Shown: positions 1-9,027 of the stretch, piece after piece
Layout of the letters: every line of letters starts with the position of its first letter
Numbering within the stretch: position 1 is the first letter of the stretch
Origin: Bacillus_BA songklensis
GTDB lineage: Bacteria; Bacillota; Bacilli; Bacillales; Bacillaceae_H
Assembly: GCF_042649685.1 (NCBI RefSeq)
Contig: NZ_JBHRZT010000072.1
Location: forward strand, 62,001 to 126,000
Length of the DNA stretch: 64,000 nt
Direction of reading: 5' to 3'
Made by a program: the position numbers and the translations under genes
The notes under the pieces: generated by a model
The model's database searches: none
Seen by the model: the letters and a program-made list of their open reading frames with translations, nothing else
What the model was told of the DNA's origin: nothing

Positions 1-267
1 GATAACTTATGCTTTTTTGAAAGGTAATAATGCAAACTTGACTAATGTAACAGTAATGTAAGAATTGCCAGGATCCTGTTAAGGCGTTAAACGAAATCAT
101 TAGAGCTTAAAAGACTTAAATGAACAAGTATTAGAGATGAAAAACGGGGTAGAAGGGAATAAGAGATACGGATGAACGTCATAAGGTTAACATTATCGCC
201 CCCTTCTTTATTTACTACTTAATTATTAAATAAGTTTCCATTATTTATTGTCCCTTACGTTACGTAA

Positions 268-456
268 TGCTTTAAATTATTAAAGTGGAGTCAAATCTTG
301 TGTAAGGGTATCATGATGATTATTCCAGGTTTGGTTAGCGACATCATCGGATTGGTTATTACGATAATGATCATAAGCTTGAATATGATCAAGACTAAAA
401 AAGAAGCTGATTATGTAATCAAAGCTAAAGAAGCAGATCCTATAATTGAAGCGTAA
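268..456 (+). pseudogene. C-terminal remnant of a TRAP-type permease
   Basis: An open frame after a stop at 265-267, with ATG at 313, encodes about 47 residues: a Pro-Gly-Leu-Val-Ser-Asp motif, one hydrophobic segment and a short charged tail. This pattern resembles the last membrane helix and tail of fused 4TM/12TM TRAP transporter permeases. The rest of such a protein (over 600 residues) is absent upstream, so I read it as a relic. A free small membrane protein is the alternative. The preceding 270 bases show nothing I can name. Confidence 0.4.
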
Positions 457-480
457 GTGGTTTAATTTGATATTTTAGGA

Positions 481-531
481 GAAAAGGGCTGTCTCCAGTT
501 TAGAAAATCCACTGGAGGCATGCCTCTTTTC
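481..531 (+). terminator. rho-independent terminator
   Basis: A nested inverted repeat (GAAAAGGGC with GCCTCTTTTC outside, CTCCAGT with ACTGGAG inside) is followed by CTTT. It would end transcription of the decayed permease gene just upstream. Confidence 0.6.
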
Positions 532-694
532 TTTAATCGGAAAAGGAATTTTGTGCATTAATTTTACTATTTTTTAGTATCTCATGACCTTTGAAATCTA
601 TTGGGGATGTTGTGAATATTATCGATCACTGGTGAGCGTATCATTGTGGTTTTTATCATATATTACTGTGGCTTCAGAACATGGAGGGGTAGAA

Positions 695-1360
695 ATGAGT
701 GGTTTTGAAAATCATTGTTGGCGTGATGTTATCGATTCTGAAACATTGGATATCTATCAATCTTATGAGCGGGATACTTACATTGGAAGAAGGCCCGCCC
801 TGTTGTTGATCGATCTTTATAATCTGGTGTATGAAGGGGGGCCTCTTCCCGTTAAGGAATTGGTTAAAAATCACCCTAGTTCTTGTGGTGTTCATGCTTG
901 GAATGCAATCGAACCGACAAAGCAATTAATATCTTTGGCTCGATCTCATAATATTCCCTTGATTTATTCAACGCAGAGTACAAATCAAATACAGGCTACA
1001 AATCGTCAAAGAAATGTCATTTTGGATAACTCTTTCGAAATTAAGGAGGAATTCCGGCCGGATACAGCGGACATCATCATTCGTAAAGAACGCGCCAGTT
1101 GTTTTTTTGGGACGCCATTAATCGCCTATTTAACAAAAATGGGTATTGATTCTTTGATTATTTGTGGGGAAAGTACAAGCGGATGTGTACGTGCAAGTGC
1201 GGTTGACGCGTATTCTTACGGATTCCATGCGGTTGTTGTAGAAGAGTGTACGTTTGATCGGAGTCTTCTTTCCCATAAAGTGAGTTTATTTGACCTTCAT
1301 CATAAATATGCGGATGTGATGAATCTGGGTGAAGTTAAAGACCGCCTACGGGTATTGTAG
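695..1360 (+). CDS. isochorismatase-family amidohydrolase (N-carbamoylsarcosine amidase-like)
   Basis: A 221-residue cysteine hydrolase. The family triad is visible: Asp40 in LLLIDLYN, Lys131 in IIIRKERAS and Cys164 in ICGESTSGCVRAS. GEST-GCVR followed by DAYSYGF is typical of the N-carbamoylsarcosine amidohydrolase branch, which removes ammonia or carbamate from small amides; maleamate-type amidases share the fold. The frame is open to 584, but the ATG at 695 has a good ribosome site (GGAGGGG, 683-689) and matches family length. It lies upstream of an IclR regulator and a dehydrogenase on the same strand, suggesting one catabolic locus. The exact substrate cannot be told. Confidence 0.85.
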   Translation: MSGFENHCWRDVIDSETLDIYQSYERDTYIGRRPALLLIDLYNLVYEGGPLPVKELVKNHPSSCGVHAWNAIEPTKQLISLARSHNIPLIYSTQSTNQIQATNRQRNVILDNSFEIKEEFRPDTADIIIRKERASCFFGTPLIAYLTKMGIDSLIICGESTSGCVRASAVDAYSYGFHAVVVEECTFDRSLLSHKVSLFDLHHKYADVMNLGEVKDRLRVL

Positions 1361-1615
1361 TGATCATCATGAAGTGCTGCATCCCTTAAAGCGGTCATGA
1401 AGGAGACGTCTCTTTCGGTCCAATTTACTCCCGTCACCTCTACTTTTTTAATGGAGACTCCACGCAATCCCCATCATGGGTAAGCATGGGGTTTTTTTAT
1501 ATGTATCTTCACATCAAGGTACATAATCGTGGTGAGGTGGGCTACGGACAGAACTATGAAAAATCATATAAACATGATAAGATAATAGATAATGGTTGAG
1601 AAGTAGGGGATATTG

Positions 1616-2410
1616 ATGAAAGAGTCGGGACAAACAGTACAATCCGTAGAAAGAGCTTTGTCGATTATGGAATGCTTTACATTAGAAAAGCCTCAACAGA
1701 CACTTGGAGAATTAGCAGTCCAAACTAAGCTTTCTAAAAGTACTATTTATCGCCTGTTGACCACATTGGCAAGATGCGGCTACATTAAACAGGATGAAGT
1801 AACCCAAAAATACAGTTTGGGATTTAAGCTGTTCAATTTGGGAGCAGTCGTTGCCGGAAACATGTCGTTACGGGATACGTCCTTACCGTTTATGAAAAAG
1901 CTGTGTAATGAATTATCGGAAACCATCGACCTTAATATTATCGAAGAAGACCAACGGGTTTGTATCGAAATGGTAGAAAGTTCGGAGCAAATCCGCAATA
2001 TTGTCAGAGTTGGGCAACGGAACGCTTTATGGGTAGGGGCTTCGGGGAAAGTTTTGCTAGCCAATCTTGAAGAAACGGAGCGCCGCCGGATACTAGATGA
2101 AGCCATAAAGCTTAATCAATTGCAGATTGAGAAAAGCGTTTTGGAAAAAGAACTGGATGTTATTCGAAGCCAGGGGTATGTCACCTCCATTGACGACCGT
2201 GTCAAAGGATCGTTTGCAATCGCTTCGCCGATTTTCAATCATACTGGAAAGCTGATAGGTGGAGTGACAGCTGCAGGTCCGATTCATCGATTGTCGGAAG
2301 AGCGAACTCCTTTCCTCATTCAGCAGGTGATGTATACCGCTTACAAAATATCTGAAGCCATGGGGGATAGTGAGGCTAAAAGCAGATATCCAACGATGGT
2401 AACTGTATAA
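1616..2410 (+). CDS. IclR-family transcriptional regulator
   Basis: A 264-residue protein with the IclR layout: N-terminal winged helix (about residues 8-70, with LSKSTIYRLLTTL as recognition helix) and a C-terminal GAF-like effector domain (about 80-255, with VGQRNALWVGASGKVLLA and VKGSFAIASPIFNHTG). IclR proteins usually control adjacent catabolic genes. A TTG three bases upstream is also in frame, but the GGGGA ribosome site at 1606-1610 is better spaced for ATG 1616. The dehydrogenase and transporter downstream are likely targets. The effector is unknown. Confidence 0.93.
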   Translation: MKESGQTVQSVERALSIMECFTLEKPQQTLGELAVQTKLSKSTIYRLLTTLARCGYIKQDEVTQKYSLGFKLFNLGAVVAGNMSLRDTSLPFMKKLCNELSETIDLNIIEEDQRVCIEMVESSEQIRNIVRVGQRNALWVGASGKVLLANLEETERRRILDEAIKLNQLQIEKSVLEKELDVIRSQGYVTSIDDRVKGSFAIASPIFNHTGKLIGGVTAAGPIHRLSEERTPFLIQQVMYTAYKISEAMGDSEAKSRYPTMVTV

Positions 2411-2432
2411 TGATACCCTAATTATCCTGTTA

Positions 2433-2470
2433 AAACGCACTGGTATACGAATTACCAGTGCGTTTTTTCT
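2433..2470 (+). terminator. rho-independent terminator of the IclR gene
   Basis: AAACGCACTGGTA pairs with TACCAGTGCGTTT and is followed by a T run. It separates the regulator from the next transcription unit. Confidence 0.9.
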
Positions 2471-2506
2471 TTTCTGTCTTTCTGAAATTTTATATTAATT
2501 AAAATA

Positions 2507-2535
2507 TTGAAAATATATGATTGTGATGGTATACT
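2507..2535 (+). promoter_or_regulatory. sigma-A promoter candidate for the Gfo/Idh/MocA gene
   Basis: TTGAAA (2507-2512) and TATACT (2530-2535) are separated by exactly 17 bases. The start codon lies 250 bases downstream, leaving a long leader (2536-2785) in which I see no gene. It may hold the IclR operator, but no clear palindrome was identified. Confidence 0.55.
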
Positions 2536-2785
2536 TTTTTTAATCAATCCACTAAATGAAATGCGTTCCGTATAGTGAAAAAGAAAAAGGCGAGGAGGAT
2601 AATAAAGAGAAGATCGTGCTAATATGGGCTGGTAATTTGGCAAGTTATGTTCCAATAGTTTAAAAGATTGAAAATGATGAAGAAGAGAAGAAGTTAATGC
2701 AAGTCTCAGGGTGTTCAAGCGATGGCAGAATGATCGAATGACGTATGATTATATATGTGTTTTTCAAAGATAAAGGAGTGGGACT

Positions 2786-4006
2786 ATGGCGAACTTGCAA
2801 AGTAGAGCTCTTCAACTTCGCATAGGGATTGTTGGCTTAGGTATTGCAGGTAGTGCGTTGCTGCCTAGCATTGCTAAACATCCATATGTGAAGGTGACTG
2901 CAGCGAGTGGGAGAAATAAAGAGCGGTTGGAGAAATTTGCTAGTGATTATCAAGCAGAGTATTATTTTAGTGTAGAAGACTTATGTCGAAGTGAGCAAGT
3001 GGATGCGGTTTACATTGCCAGCCCTACTGAGCTTCATGCAGAGCACGTTAAGATTGCCGCCCATTATAAGAAGCATATTATAGTTGAAAAGCCGTTGGCA
3101 GTCTCCGTTGAGGAAGCCGATATGCTAATTCAAGCAGCCGAACGTTCCGGCATCCATATGATCGTCGGGCATTCTTTTAGCTTTGAACCCCCTATCCGTA
3201 AAATAAGGGAAATCATCGAAGAAGGCAAGCTAGGGCGCGTGCGAATGATCCATAATTGGTATTTTAATGATTGGATATACCGTCCGAGAACGCCGGAAGA
3301 ACTGGATACATCGTTAGGCGGCGGTGTAACTTACCGGCAAGGTTCCCATCAGTTTGATATTATCCGATATATTGGCGGGGGTATGCTCAGGAGTGTTCGT
3401 GCCATGACAGGCCAATGGGATGAGTCCCGTGCGACGGAGGGGGCTCATGCTGCCTATCTGGAATTTGAAGACGGAACTGTCGCTACAGCCATTTATAATG
3501 GATATGACCATTTCCATACAACTGAACTTACATTTGGAATCGGTGAGGGAGGTCCTTCGATAAAGCCTGCGGGATATGCTAGTTCCCGAAAAACCATTCA
3601 ACAATTGGATAACAGTGATGCAGAAAGAAGGTTGAAAAGCCAAAAGGGCTACGGTGGTAACCAATCTAAAAATTACGCGAAAGAAGAGTATAATCAACCG
3701 TTTTTCGGGTTGACTGTTGTCAGCTGTGAACGAGGGGATATCCGTCAGTCTCCCAACGGATTGTTTGTTTACGGGGAGGATGAAAAGTACGAGATTCAAC
3801 TGCAGCAAGAAACCGGGCGCGATGTGATGATTGCCGAACTGTATGATGCCGTAGCTCAGAACCGACCTCCAGTACATGATGGAAGGTGGGGGAAAGCCAA
3901 TTTAGAAGTGTGTCAGGCTGTTTTGGAATCTGCCAATGAGCGAAAAGAAATCTACTTGTCTCATCAAGTAGCGGTAGATCCTTTATTCCGGAAGGTATCC
4001 CAATAA
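2786..4006 (+). CDS. Gfo/Idh/MocA-family NAD(P)-dependent dehydrogenase
   Basis: A 406-residue oxidoreductase. The N-terminal Rossmann fold has a GIVGLGIAGSALL nucleotide loop (about residues 14-26), then VYIASPTELHAEHV, and the family catalytic EKPLA motif near residue 100. The C-terminal alpha/beta domain includes FFGLTVVSCERGDIRQSP, a stretch I associate with 4,5-dihydroxyphthalate dehydrogenase-like members. That substrate is inference; the fold is certain. Ribosome site AAAGGAGTGGG at 2771-2781. With the IclR regulator before it and an MFS transporter after it, a role in uptake and oxidation of a sugar-like or cyclic diol substrate is plausible. Confidence 0.88.
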   Translation: MANLQSRALQLRIGIVGLGIAGSALLPSIAKHPYVKVTAASGRNKERLEKFASDYQAEYYFSVEDLCRSEQVDAVYIASPTELHAEHVKIAAHYKKHIIVEKPLAVSVEEADMLIQAAERSGIHMIVGHSFSFEPPIRKIREIIEEGKLGRVRMIHNWYFNDWIYRPRTPEELDTSLGGGVTYRQGSHQFDIIRYIGGGMLRSVRAMTGQWDESRATEGAHAAYLEFEDGTVATAIYNGYDHFHTTELTFGIGEGGPSIKPAGYASSRKTIQQLDNSDAERRLKSQKGYGGNQSKNYAKEEYNQPFFGLTVVSCERGDIRQSPNGLFVYGEDEKYEIQLQQETGRDVMIAELYDAVAQNRPPVHDGRWGKANLEVCQAVLESANERKEIYLSHQVAVDPLFRKVSQ

Positions 4007-4511
4007 GCCGTCATTATTCATCAAGCACGCGTATCAAAAACCAACAAATTAAATCAATAATCTAAATTTCATGATTTAAATTAAATTCTCATTTTAAATT
4101 CCTTTAAGTTGTATTTACATAAAGTAGGATATTTTATCCTGTCAAAATATAGCCTGGCATTATTGAGTAGAAGACAGATTAAACTAAAGCGAATTTTAGC
4201 TAGTTTATTAAATCCTATTTGTTACAGGTTTAAACTACTATTATAGACAACTTATTTTTAATAGTGTTCTTGTTATGAATCAGTGCTGTGGCGAAATTCT
4301 TACCGTCTACGGGGATTCAATTTTTATCCGATGTTAGGCTCAAAAGTTATGGATATTTATTGTTCTTGCAGGTGATGATTTCTAGCCTTTTGGAGTTTAG
4401 AGAAAAACCGGAAAACGCTAGAAATAGCCGTACGTTTTTCTGATGGAGAAGGGCTGTTGGAAGGGTAAAATCTTTTTTAATATCATCTCTGGAAGAAATA
4501 TACATTGTAAC
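4007..4511. other. AT-rich intergenic region
   Basis: Five hundred bases with many short repeats of A and T and no convincing open frame, RNA or insertion element. A weak promoter for the MFS gene may lie here, but I cannot place one. Confidence 0.4.
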
Positions 4512-4562
4512 GGGGGTAAAGGGCTTCAACATACATGTTATGGAAGCCCTTTACCCTTTTTG
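4512..4562 (+). terminator. strong hairpin terminator or attenuator just before the MFS gene
   Basis: GGGTAAAGGGCTTC pairs with GAAGCCCTTTACCC, followed by TTTTT. The T run ends only about 25 bases before the TTG start of the transporter gene. It may simply end an upstream transcript, or act as an attenuator in the transporter leader. Confidence 0.75.
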
Positions 4563-4587
4563 AATGAGGTGGAAGGGAGGGGGTTCC

Positions 4588-5811
4588 TTGATTCTCTACT
4601 ATTTTTTAACTATTCAAACTCTTTATTCAATTGCCATACAGGGAACACGGCCGATTGTGTCTTTATTTGCAGATTCGCAAGGAGCATCAGTTACGATTGT
4701 TGGATTTTTAGTTTCCACTTATGCGTTTTTTCCAATGCTTTTAGCGGTCAAAGCTGGAAAATGGCTGGATATCTATGGAGCACGGAGTATATGCTTGTTA
4801 GGGAGTACGGGGATGTTACTGTCAATTTTAGTTCCCATCTTATTCCCCTGCTTGACCACTCTCTTTTTCTCTCAATTATTGATGGGGTTTTGTCAAATCT
4901 GTGTTCTAGTCTCTCTGCAAAAAACCGTTGGAAACCTGCCAGGGAATCGGGATAAACTGATTGCCCTATTTAGCCTTACGGGATCCATAGGGGAATTAAT
5001 TGGACCAATGACAACGGGATTTAGCTATGAACACTTTGGCTTTCGCTTTACGTTTGCGGCAGCAGGTATTGTTGTCGGCATTGCATTGTTGATTGGCCTT
5101 CTGGTTTCGGAGGAATCTTGGAAGAGCGGTGCGGCTACAGCAGTGAATAAAATGGAAGACAAATCCTCTTCATGGACGATGTTGAAACACTCGAATTTGC
5201 GTAAAGCTCTCATTATCAGCGGGTTAGTGTTATATTCCAAAGATCTATTTGTAGCTTATTTTCCGATTTTAGGGACTGAAGTTGGGATGACAGCCAGCAG
5301 CATTGGGATGATTTTGTCCCTTATGGCGTCTGCATCTATTATCGTACGGATTATTCAGTTTCGCTTGGTGCAAGCCTTCGGGCGAGGCCGGGTTTTGACT
5401 ACGACCTTGGTGATTAGTGGAATTTCCTTTATGTGCATGCAATTGAGTTCATGGCCTATTATATTCGGCATCATCGCCATTTTTCTTGGTGCAGGTTTAG
5501 GACTGGGGCAGCCGCTTAGCCTGGTTTATGCTATGAATATGAGTCCATTGGAAAGACAGGGTGAGGTTTTGGGAATGCGCTTGACCTTTAACCGTTTCTC
5601 ACAATTTATTTCTCCTTTTTTCTTTGGGGCAGTAGGTCGAATGGCTGGTGTTTCATCGATTTTTTTGGTCAGCGGTGGGGTTCTCCTCTTAGGTGCATAC
5701 TTTACTCGTATGAGCAAGGTTAAATTGGAACAGCAAGCGGACACCTTAAGTCATTCTCCTAAGGAGATGGAAAACTTTACTGTTTCCCTAAATAAAAAGA
5801 GAGCGGAATAA
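4588..5811 (+). CDS. MFS transporter
   Basis: About 407 residues with roughly 12 hydrophobic segments and the MFS loop 2-3 signature around AGKWLDIYGARS. I chose TTG 4588 because GGAAGGGAGGGGG lies 5 bases before it; ATG 4564 is also in frame but has no ribosome site. A central hydrophilic loop (about residues 180-205) divides the two six-helix halves. It follows the dehydrogenase on the same strand and probably imports its substrate or exports a product. The substrate is not recognisable. Confidence 0.85.
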   Translation: MILYYFLTIQTLYSIAIQGTRPIVSLFADSQGASVTIVGFLVSTYAFFPMLLAVKAGKWLDIYGARSICLLGSTGMLLSILVPILFPCLTTLFFSQLLMGFCQICVLVSLQKTVGNLPGNRDKLIALFSLTGSIGELIGPMTTGFSYEHFGFRFTFAAAGIVVGIALLIGLLVSEESWKSGAATAVNKMEDKSSSWTMLKHSNLRKALIISGLVLYSKDLFVAYFPILGTEVGMTASSIGMILSLMASASIIVRIIQFRLVQAFGRGRVLTTTLVISGISFMCMQLSSWPIIFGIIAIFLGAGLGLGQPLSLVYAMNMSPLERQGEVLGMRLTFNRFSQFISPFFFGAVGRMAGVSSIFLVSGGVLLLGAYFTRMSKVKLEQQADTLSHSPKEMENFTVSLNKKRAE

Positions 5812-5860
5812 GAAAATCGAATAAAAACAAAGAAATGCACTAATAGAACGCACTCTTTTC

Positions 5861-6046
5861 TTAATGAAACGTGTGACCAAGCCGTTCAGATATTACTTTG
5901 GCATGTACCCCCTGTGATAAGAATAGGGTGGCATGAGTATGGAGTAAATCATGAAAGCCGATTTTAGGAACATTTGATGCTTCCGTTAAACGTTCGTACG
6001 TTCTCCGAAGGTTAGCAGGATTCATTTGCACTGCTTTTTCTTTTAG
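5861..6046 (-). pseudogene. C-terminal fragment of a tyrosine recombinase (integrase)
   Basis: The minus strand encodes about 60 residues including NPANLRRTYERL, GFHDLLHTHATLFLSQG and VISERLGH, the box II region of phage or ICE integrases. The expected HxLRH has become HDLLHTH, so the box arginine is lost, and the catalytic tyrosine region and the whole N-terminus are missing. It is a relic of an integrated element. It is the only integrase trace in the window. Confidence 0.8.
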
Positions 6047-6340
6047 TTATGAAAGCATGATTCATGGAGATGTACATGAATTCATAAAGCTCCTATGTTC
6101 CTGGGAGCTATAAATTCTTTTGAAATAGTAATCGCTCGCGTTTTGTATTTTTATTTATATGAATATTTTAATAATTGCAACTATTTTGAATAAAGATAAT
6201 AATATTGTAATGTATCAAAAAAAACATTATAATACTATTTATCAGGAAGACAGTTGTCTTCGTCGAGTGGAATGTGATGAAAATGGCCATCCATCGAAAA
6301 AATTAATCATCTAGAAATCTATTTAATTAGTAATGACCTC

Positions 6341-6434
6341 TATTAGATGAACCTTTGGAGAGACTCTGAAAGAGCACCGAAGGAGAAAATCAAAAGCCAA
6401 ACTCTAGGACTGGGGTTGGTACACATATCTAATA
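6341..6434 (+). promoter_or_regulatory. glycine riboswitch (single aptamer)
   Basis: TATTAGAT (6341-6348) and ATCTAATA (6427-6434) form a perfect closing stem. Between them are the conserved GGAGAGA, GCACCGAAGGAG and CTCTAGGAC segments of the glycine aptamer. Only one aptamer is visible, where tandem aptamers are common. It lies 125 bases upstream of an SstT-type transporter on the same strand. No clear terminator follows, so control may be at translation or through a weaker structure. The call rests on sequence motif and stem only. Confidence 0.78.
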
Positions 6435-6559
6435 AAAGTCATCTATTATTCGAACGTATCTATTTGTAATAGACTTCATTCTATCTTAGGGTTATGAGAA
6501 ATGAATAGCTCGATATTAGCCATGTTACAATTTTATCTTAAACTAGTGGGGGAACATCT

Positions 6560-7798
6560 ATGAAAAGTATACTGAAAAAGTGGAGTCGATTAAGTCTGGT
6601 AAAACAAATAATTGTAGGTTTGATTATTGGTATTATCCTGGCTGTAACGATCCCCGAAGCAGCAAAACCTGTTGTAATTTTAGGCTCTTTATTTGTAGGT
6701 GCTTTGAAAGCAATTGCACCTGTGTTGGTACTCTTCCTGGTTATGTCGGCCATCGCTCAACACAAGAGCGGTCACCAAACGAATATGAAATCCATTATCT
6801 TCCTATACCTTTTAGGAACCTTTTTAGCTGGATTAACCGCCGTTATTGTAAGTTTTATTTTTCCTGTAAGCTTAACACTAGCAAAGGGCGCTGAGGGTGT
6901 GACGGCCCCTGGCGGTGTTGTAGAGGTTCTCAAAACATTACTGCTGAACGTTGTTGATAACCCAGTTAAAGCCATTTATAATGCGAACTATATCGGTATT
7001 TTAGCTTGGGCGATACTCCTTGGCTTGGCTTTAAGAAATGTCCCCGATACGACCAAAACGATGATTTCTAATTTTTCAGATGCTGTATCCAAAATGGTTA
7101 CATGGGTTATTAAGTTCGCGCCATTAGGAATCATGGGTCTAGTATTTGAGTCTATTACTGCAAATGGAATTGATTCGTTACTAAGCTATGGGAAATTACT
7201 TGCCGTTTTGATTGGTTGTATGGTCTTTGTGGCGCTGGTTATCAATCCAATCATTGTGTTCGCAGTTATACGTCAAAACCCTTTCCCGCTTGTTTTTAAG
7301 TGCTTAAAGGAAAGCGGTATTACAGCATTCTTTACACGCAGCTCGGCTTCAAATATTCCTGTAAATATGAGATTATGTGAAAATCTAGGTTTGGATAAGG
7401 ATAGTTATTCAGTATCCATTCCATTAGGTGCAACCATCAATATGGCTGGTGCCGCTGTTACTATTTCTGTTTTGACACTTGCAGCGGTTCATACACTTGG
7501 CATTCAAGTGGACCTTCCTACAGCAATCATCCTCAGCGTACTGTCAGCTATATGTGCTTGTGGTGCTTCAGGGGTTGCCGGTGGATCCTTATTACTGATT
7601 CCTCTAGCATGCAGCTTATTTGGAATCCCGGCTGATGTTGCTATGCAGGTAGTTGGAGTAGGCTTTATCATCGGTGTTTTACAAGACTCTTTTGAAACGG
7701 CACTTAACTCATCCACAGACGTACTTTTCACAGCAGCAGCTGAATTTAAAGAGTGGCGTAAAAAAGGAAAAAAAATAGATATCCACAAAGCAGCATAA
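6560..7798 (+). CDS. sstT: serine/threonine:sodium symporter, SstT type
   Basis: A 412-residue dicarboxylate/amino acid:cation symporter. It shows the family's re-entrant loop serines (FTRSSASNIPVN, about residues 255-267), the NMAGAA motif on helix 7 (about 293-298) and CGASGVAGGSLLLIP near 340. The length and these motifs fit SstT, which imports serine and threonine with sodium. A glycine riboswitch upstream suggests glycine or a related amino acid may be a substrate or signal here. Start ATG has the ribosome site GTGGGGGAAC. Confidence 0.92.
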   Translation: MKSILKKWSRLSLVKQIIVGLIIGIILAVTIPEAAKPVVILGSLFVGALKAIAPVLVLFLVMSAIAQHKSGHQTNMKSIIFLYLLGTFLAGLTAVIVSFIFPVSLTLAKGAEGVTAPGGVVEVLKTLLLNVVDNPVKAIYNANYIGILAWAILLGLALRNVPDTTKTMISNFSDAVSKMVTWVIKFAPLGIMGLVFESITANGIDSLLSYGKLLAVLIGCMVFVALVINPIIVFAVIRQNPFPLVFKCLKESGITAFFTRSSASNIPVNMRLCENLGLDKDSYSVSIPLGATINMAGAAVTISVLTLAAVHTLGIQVDLPTAIILSVLSAICACGASGVAGGSLLLIPLACSLFGIPADVAMQVVGVGFIIGVLQDSFETALNSSTDVLFTAAAEFKEWRKKGKKIDIHKAA

Positions 7799-7824
7799 GG
7801 AAGAAATCCTTTTATCTGCGATTG

Positions 7825-7877
7825 AACTGCACCCCAATTGTTAGACTCGACTAACAATTGGAGGTACAGTTTTTTTA
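7825..7877 (+). terminator. rho-independent terminator after sstT
   Basis: AACTGCACCCCAATTGTTAG pairs imperfectly with CTAACAATTGGAGGTACAGTT before a T run. The arm also resembles the terminal repeat of IS3-family elements (TGCACCCCAATTGTTAGAC), so it may be an IS end reused as a terminator. Confidence 0.75.
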
Positions 7878-8004
7878 TGGAAAATAGGCAAGAATACCCC
7901 ATCCTCAAGGAATGTAAAGGGCGTAGCCCAGTGAGTAGGGTAGGGATGAATGTCAGTTCGGGGCAGCCGAACAGCTCTTTTTGTATGGATAGAATTCTCC
8001 GTAT

Positions 8005-8351
8005 TTGTCGTATGAAGACGGGGTACAGCCCGTACCGGTGCAGGACGGCCATACGGCAGCGATCGATCCCGGTGAGATCCATACGATTGCCGCTGTATGT
8101 ACAAACGGACAAGCTCTCGTGATTTCGGGAAGGAAGATGCGCAGTATTCACCGATTGCGCAACAAAAAAGTGAAGGAACTGCAAATTCTCATGAGTCGGT
8201 GTAAAAAAGGTTCCCGGAAATGGCGCCAATACAACCGTTCCAAGAAGTACATCCTTGCGAGAAGCGAACGGCAGCTCGGGGATGTCTTGCACAAGACGAC
8301 ACGTGCATTTGTGGACTGGTGCGTGGAACAAGGGGTCGGCCATGTCGCTTA
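8005..8351 (+). pseudogene. IS200/IS605 TnpB internal fragment
   Basis: Encodes PVPVQDGHTAAIDPGEIHT, which carries the first RuvC aspartate, then the basic helix region RLRNKKVKELQ and KGSRKWRQY typical of TnpB. Similarity stops after EQGVGHV near 8351, where unrelated sequence begins. The N-terminal part just upstream (7880-8000) is broken by stops. The DED active site is incomplete, so no nuclease can be made. Confidence 0.8.
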
Positions 8352-8429
8352 TATTTACTTCTACAAGCACTACAACATTAACGTAGTTAATAGCTGTTAT
8401 AGAATTTTGTTAATTTTCTTCTTGAACGA

Positions 8430-8443
8430 GGTTAGTTGAACAA
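8430..8443 (+). promoter_or_regulatory. possible operator-like motif upstream of the ABM gene
   Basis: GGTTAGTTGAACAA matches the reverse complement of a motif found exactly at 8857-8870 and inverted at 9637-9650 at 12 of 14 positions. See the finding on this motif. No regulator can be assigned. Confidence 0.25.
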
Positions 8444-8511
8444 GGAGACCTAAAATTATGCTAAAATTTCTAATATTATTACAAAAGTAAATTTTTTAGG
8501 GGGACTTACAT

Positions 8512-8838
8512 ATGAGTGGAATTGCAAAAACTCCTGAACCACCTTATTACGCAGTGATTTTTTCTTCACAAAGAACTGAAGGAGACAGGGGTTACGGGAT
8601 AATGGCGGATAAAATGGTGGAATTAGCTTCTCAGCAGAAGGGATTCTTAGGTGTCGAAAGTGCACGGGATAAAGGATTAGGAATTACAGTTTCGTATTGG
8701 GATTCTTTAGAATCCATAAAAGATTGGAAGGAAAATTCAGTCCATAAAGTAGCACAAGATAAAGGGAAAACGGAATGGTATAAAAAATTTTCTCTCAGAG
8801 TTTGTAAAGTAGAGAGACATAACTTTTTTGAAATGTGA
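8512..8838 (+). CDS. antibiotic biosynthesis monooxygenase (ABM)-fold protein
   Basis: A 108-residue protein with an ABM-like ferredoxin fold: PPYYAVIFSSQRT as first strand, a helix with MVELASQQKGFLGVESARD, GITVSYWDSLESIKDWKEN, and a C-terminal HKVAQDKGKTEWYKKFSLRV. Small proteins of this family oxidise quinol-like or haem-like substrates without cofactors, but many have unknown roles. Ribosome site TAGGGGGAC at 8497-8505. It stands alone, between an IS605 relic and a motif-flanked intergenic region. Confidence 0.85.
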   Translation: MSGIAKTPEPPYYAVIFSSQRTEGDRGYGIMADKMVELASQQKGFLGVESARDKGLGITVSYWDSLESIKDWKENSVHKVAQDKGKTEWYKKFSLRVCKVERHNFFEM

Positions 8839-9027
8839 CAATTGTTATTGTGTTTTTTATTCAACTATCCTGAAAATAAACTTCTGTAACTCCGAAAAAA
8901 GCTGTTATATCGACCCGTTTTCAAGGTATCAAAATTCCTTGTTGGGTAAGTTCCGAGACGTAGGTGTACGACTTGGGCACTGTTTAAAAATTGCACCCCA
9001 AAACGGAATTATTAATAAAAGGGGGGG

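Noticed and set aside
3314..3877. A 187-codon minus-strand frame inside the Gfo/Idh/MocA gene
   Set aside because: Antisense to a clear enzyme gene, with low-complexity translation and no start signals.
4443..4955. A 170-codon plus-strand frame overlapping the start of the MFS gene
   Set aside because: It runs through the strong terminator hairpin and encodes Cys/Phe-rich non-protein-like sequence; the MFS frame is correct.
7825..7877. A complete IS3 terminal inverted repeat pair around 7.8-9.0 kb
   Set aside because: TGCACCCCAA-like ends occur at 7831 and 8993, but no IS3 transposase sequence lies between them; the first is better explained as the sstT terminator.
7504..8370. A 288-codon minus-strand frame across the end of sstT and the TnpB relic
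   Set aside because: It is antisense to sstT, has no ribosome site and its translation has no recognisable domain; the plus-strand genes explain the region.
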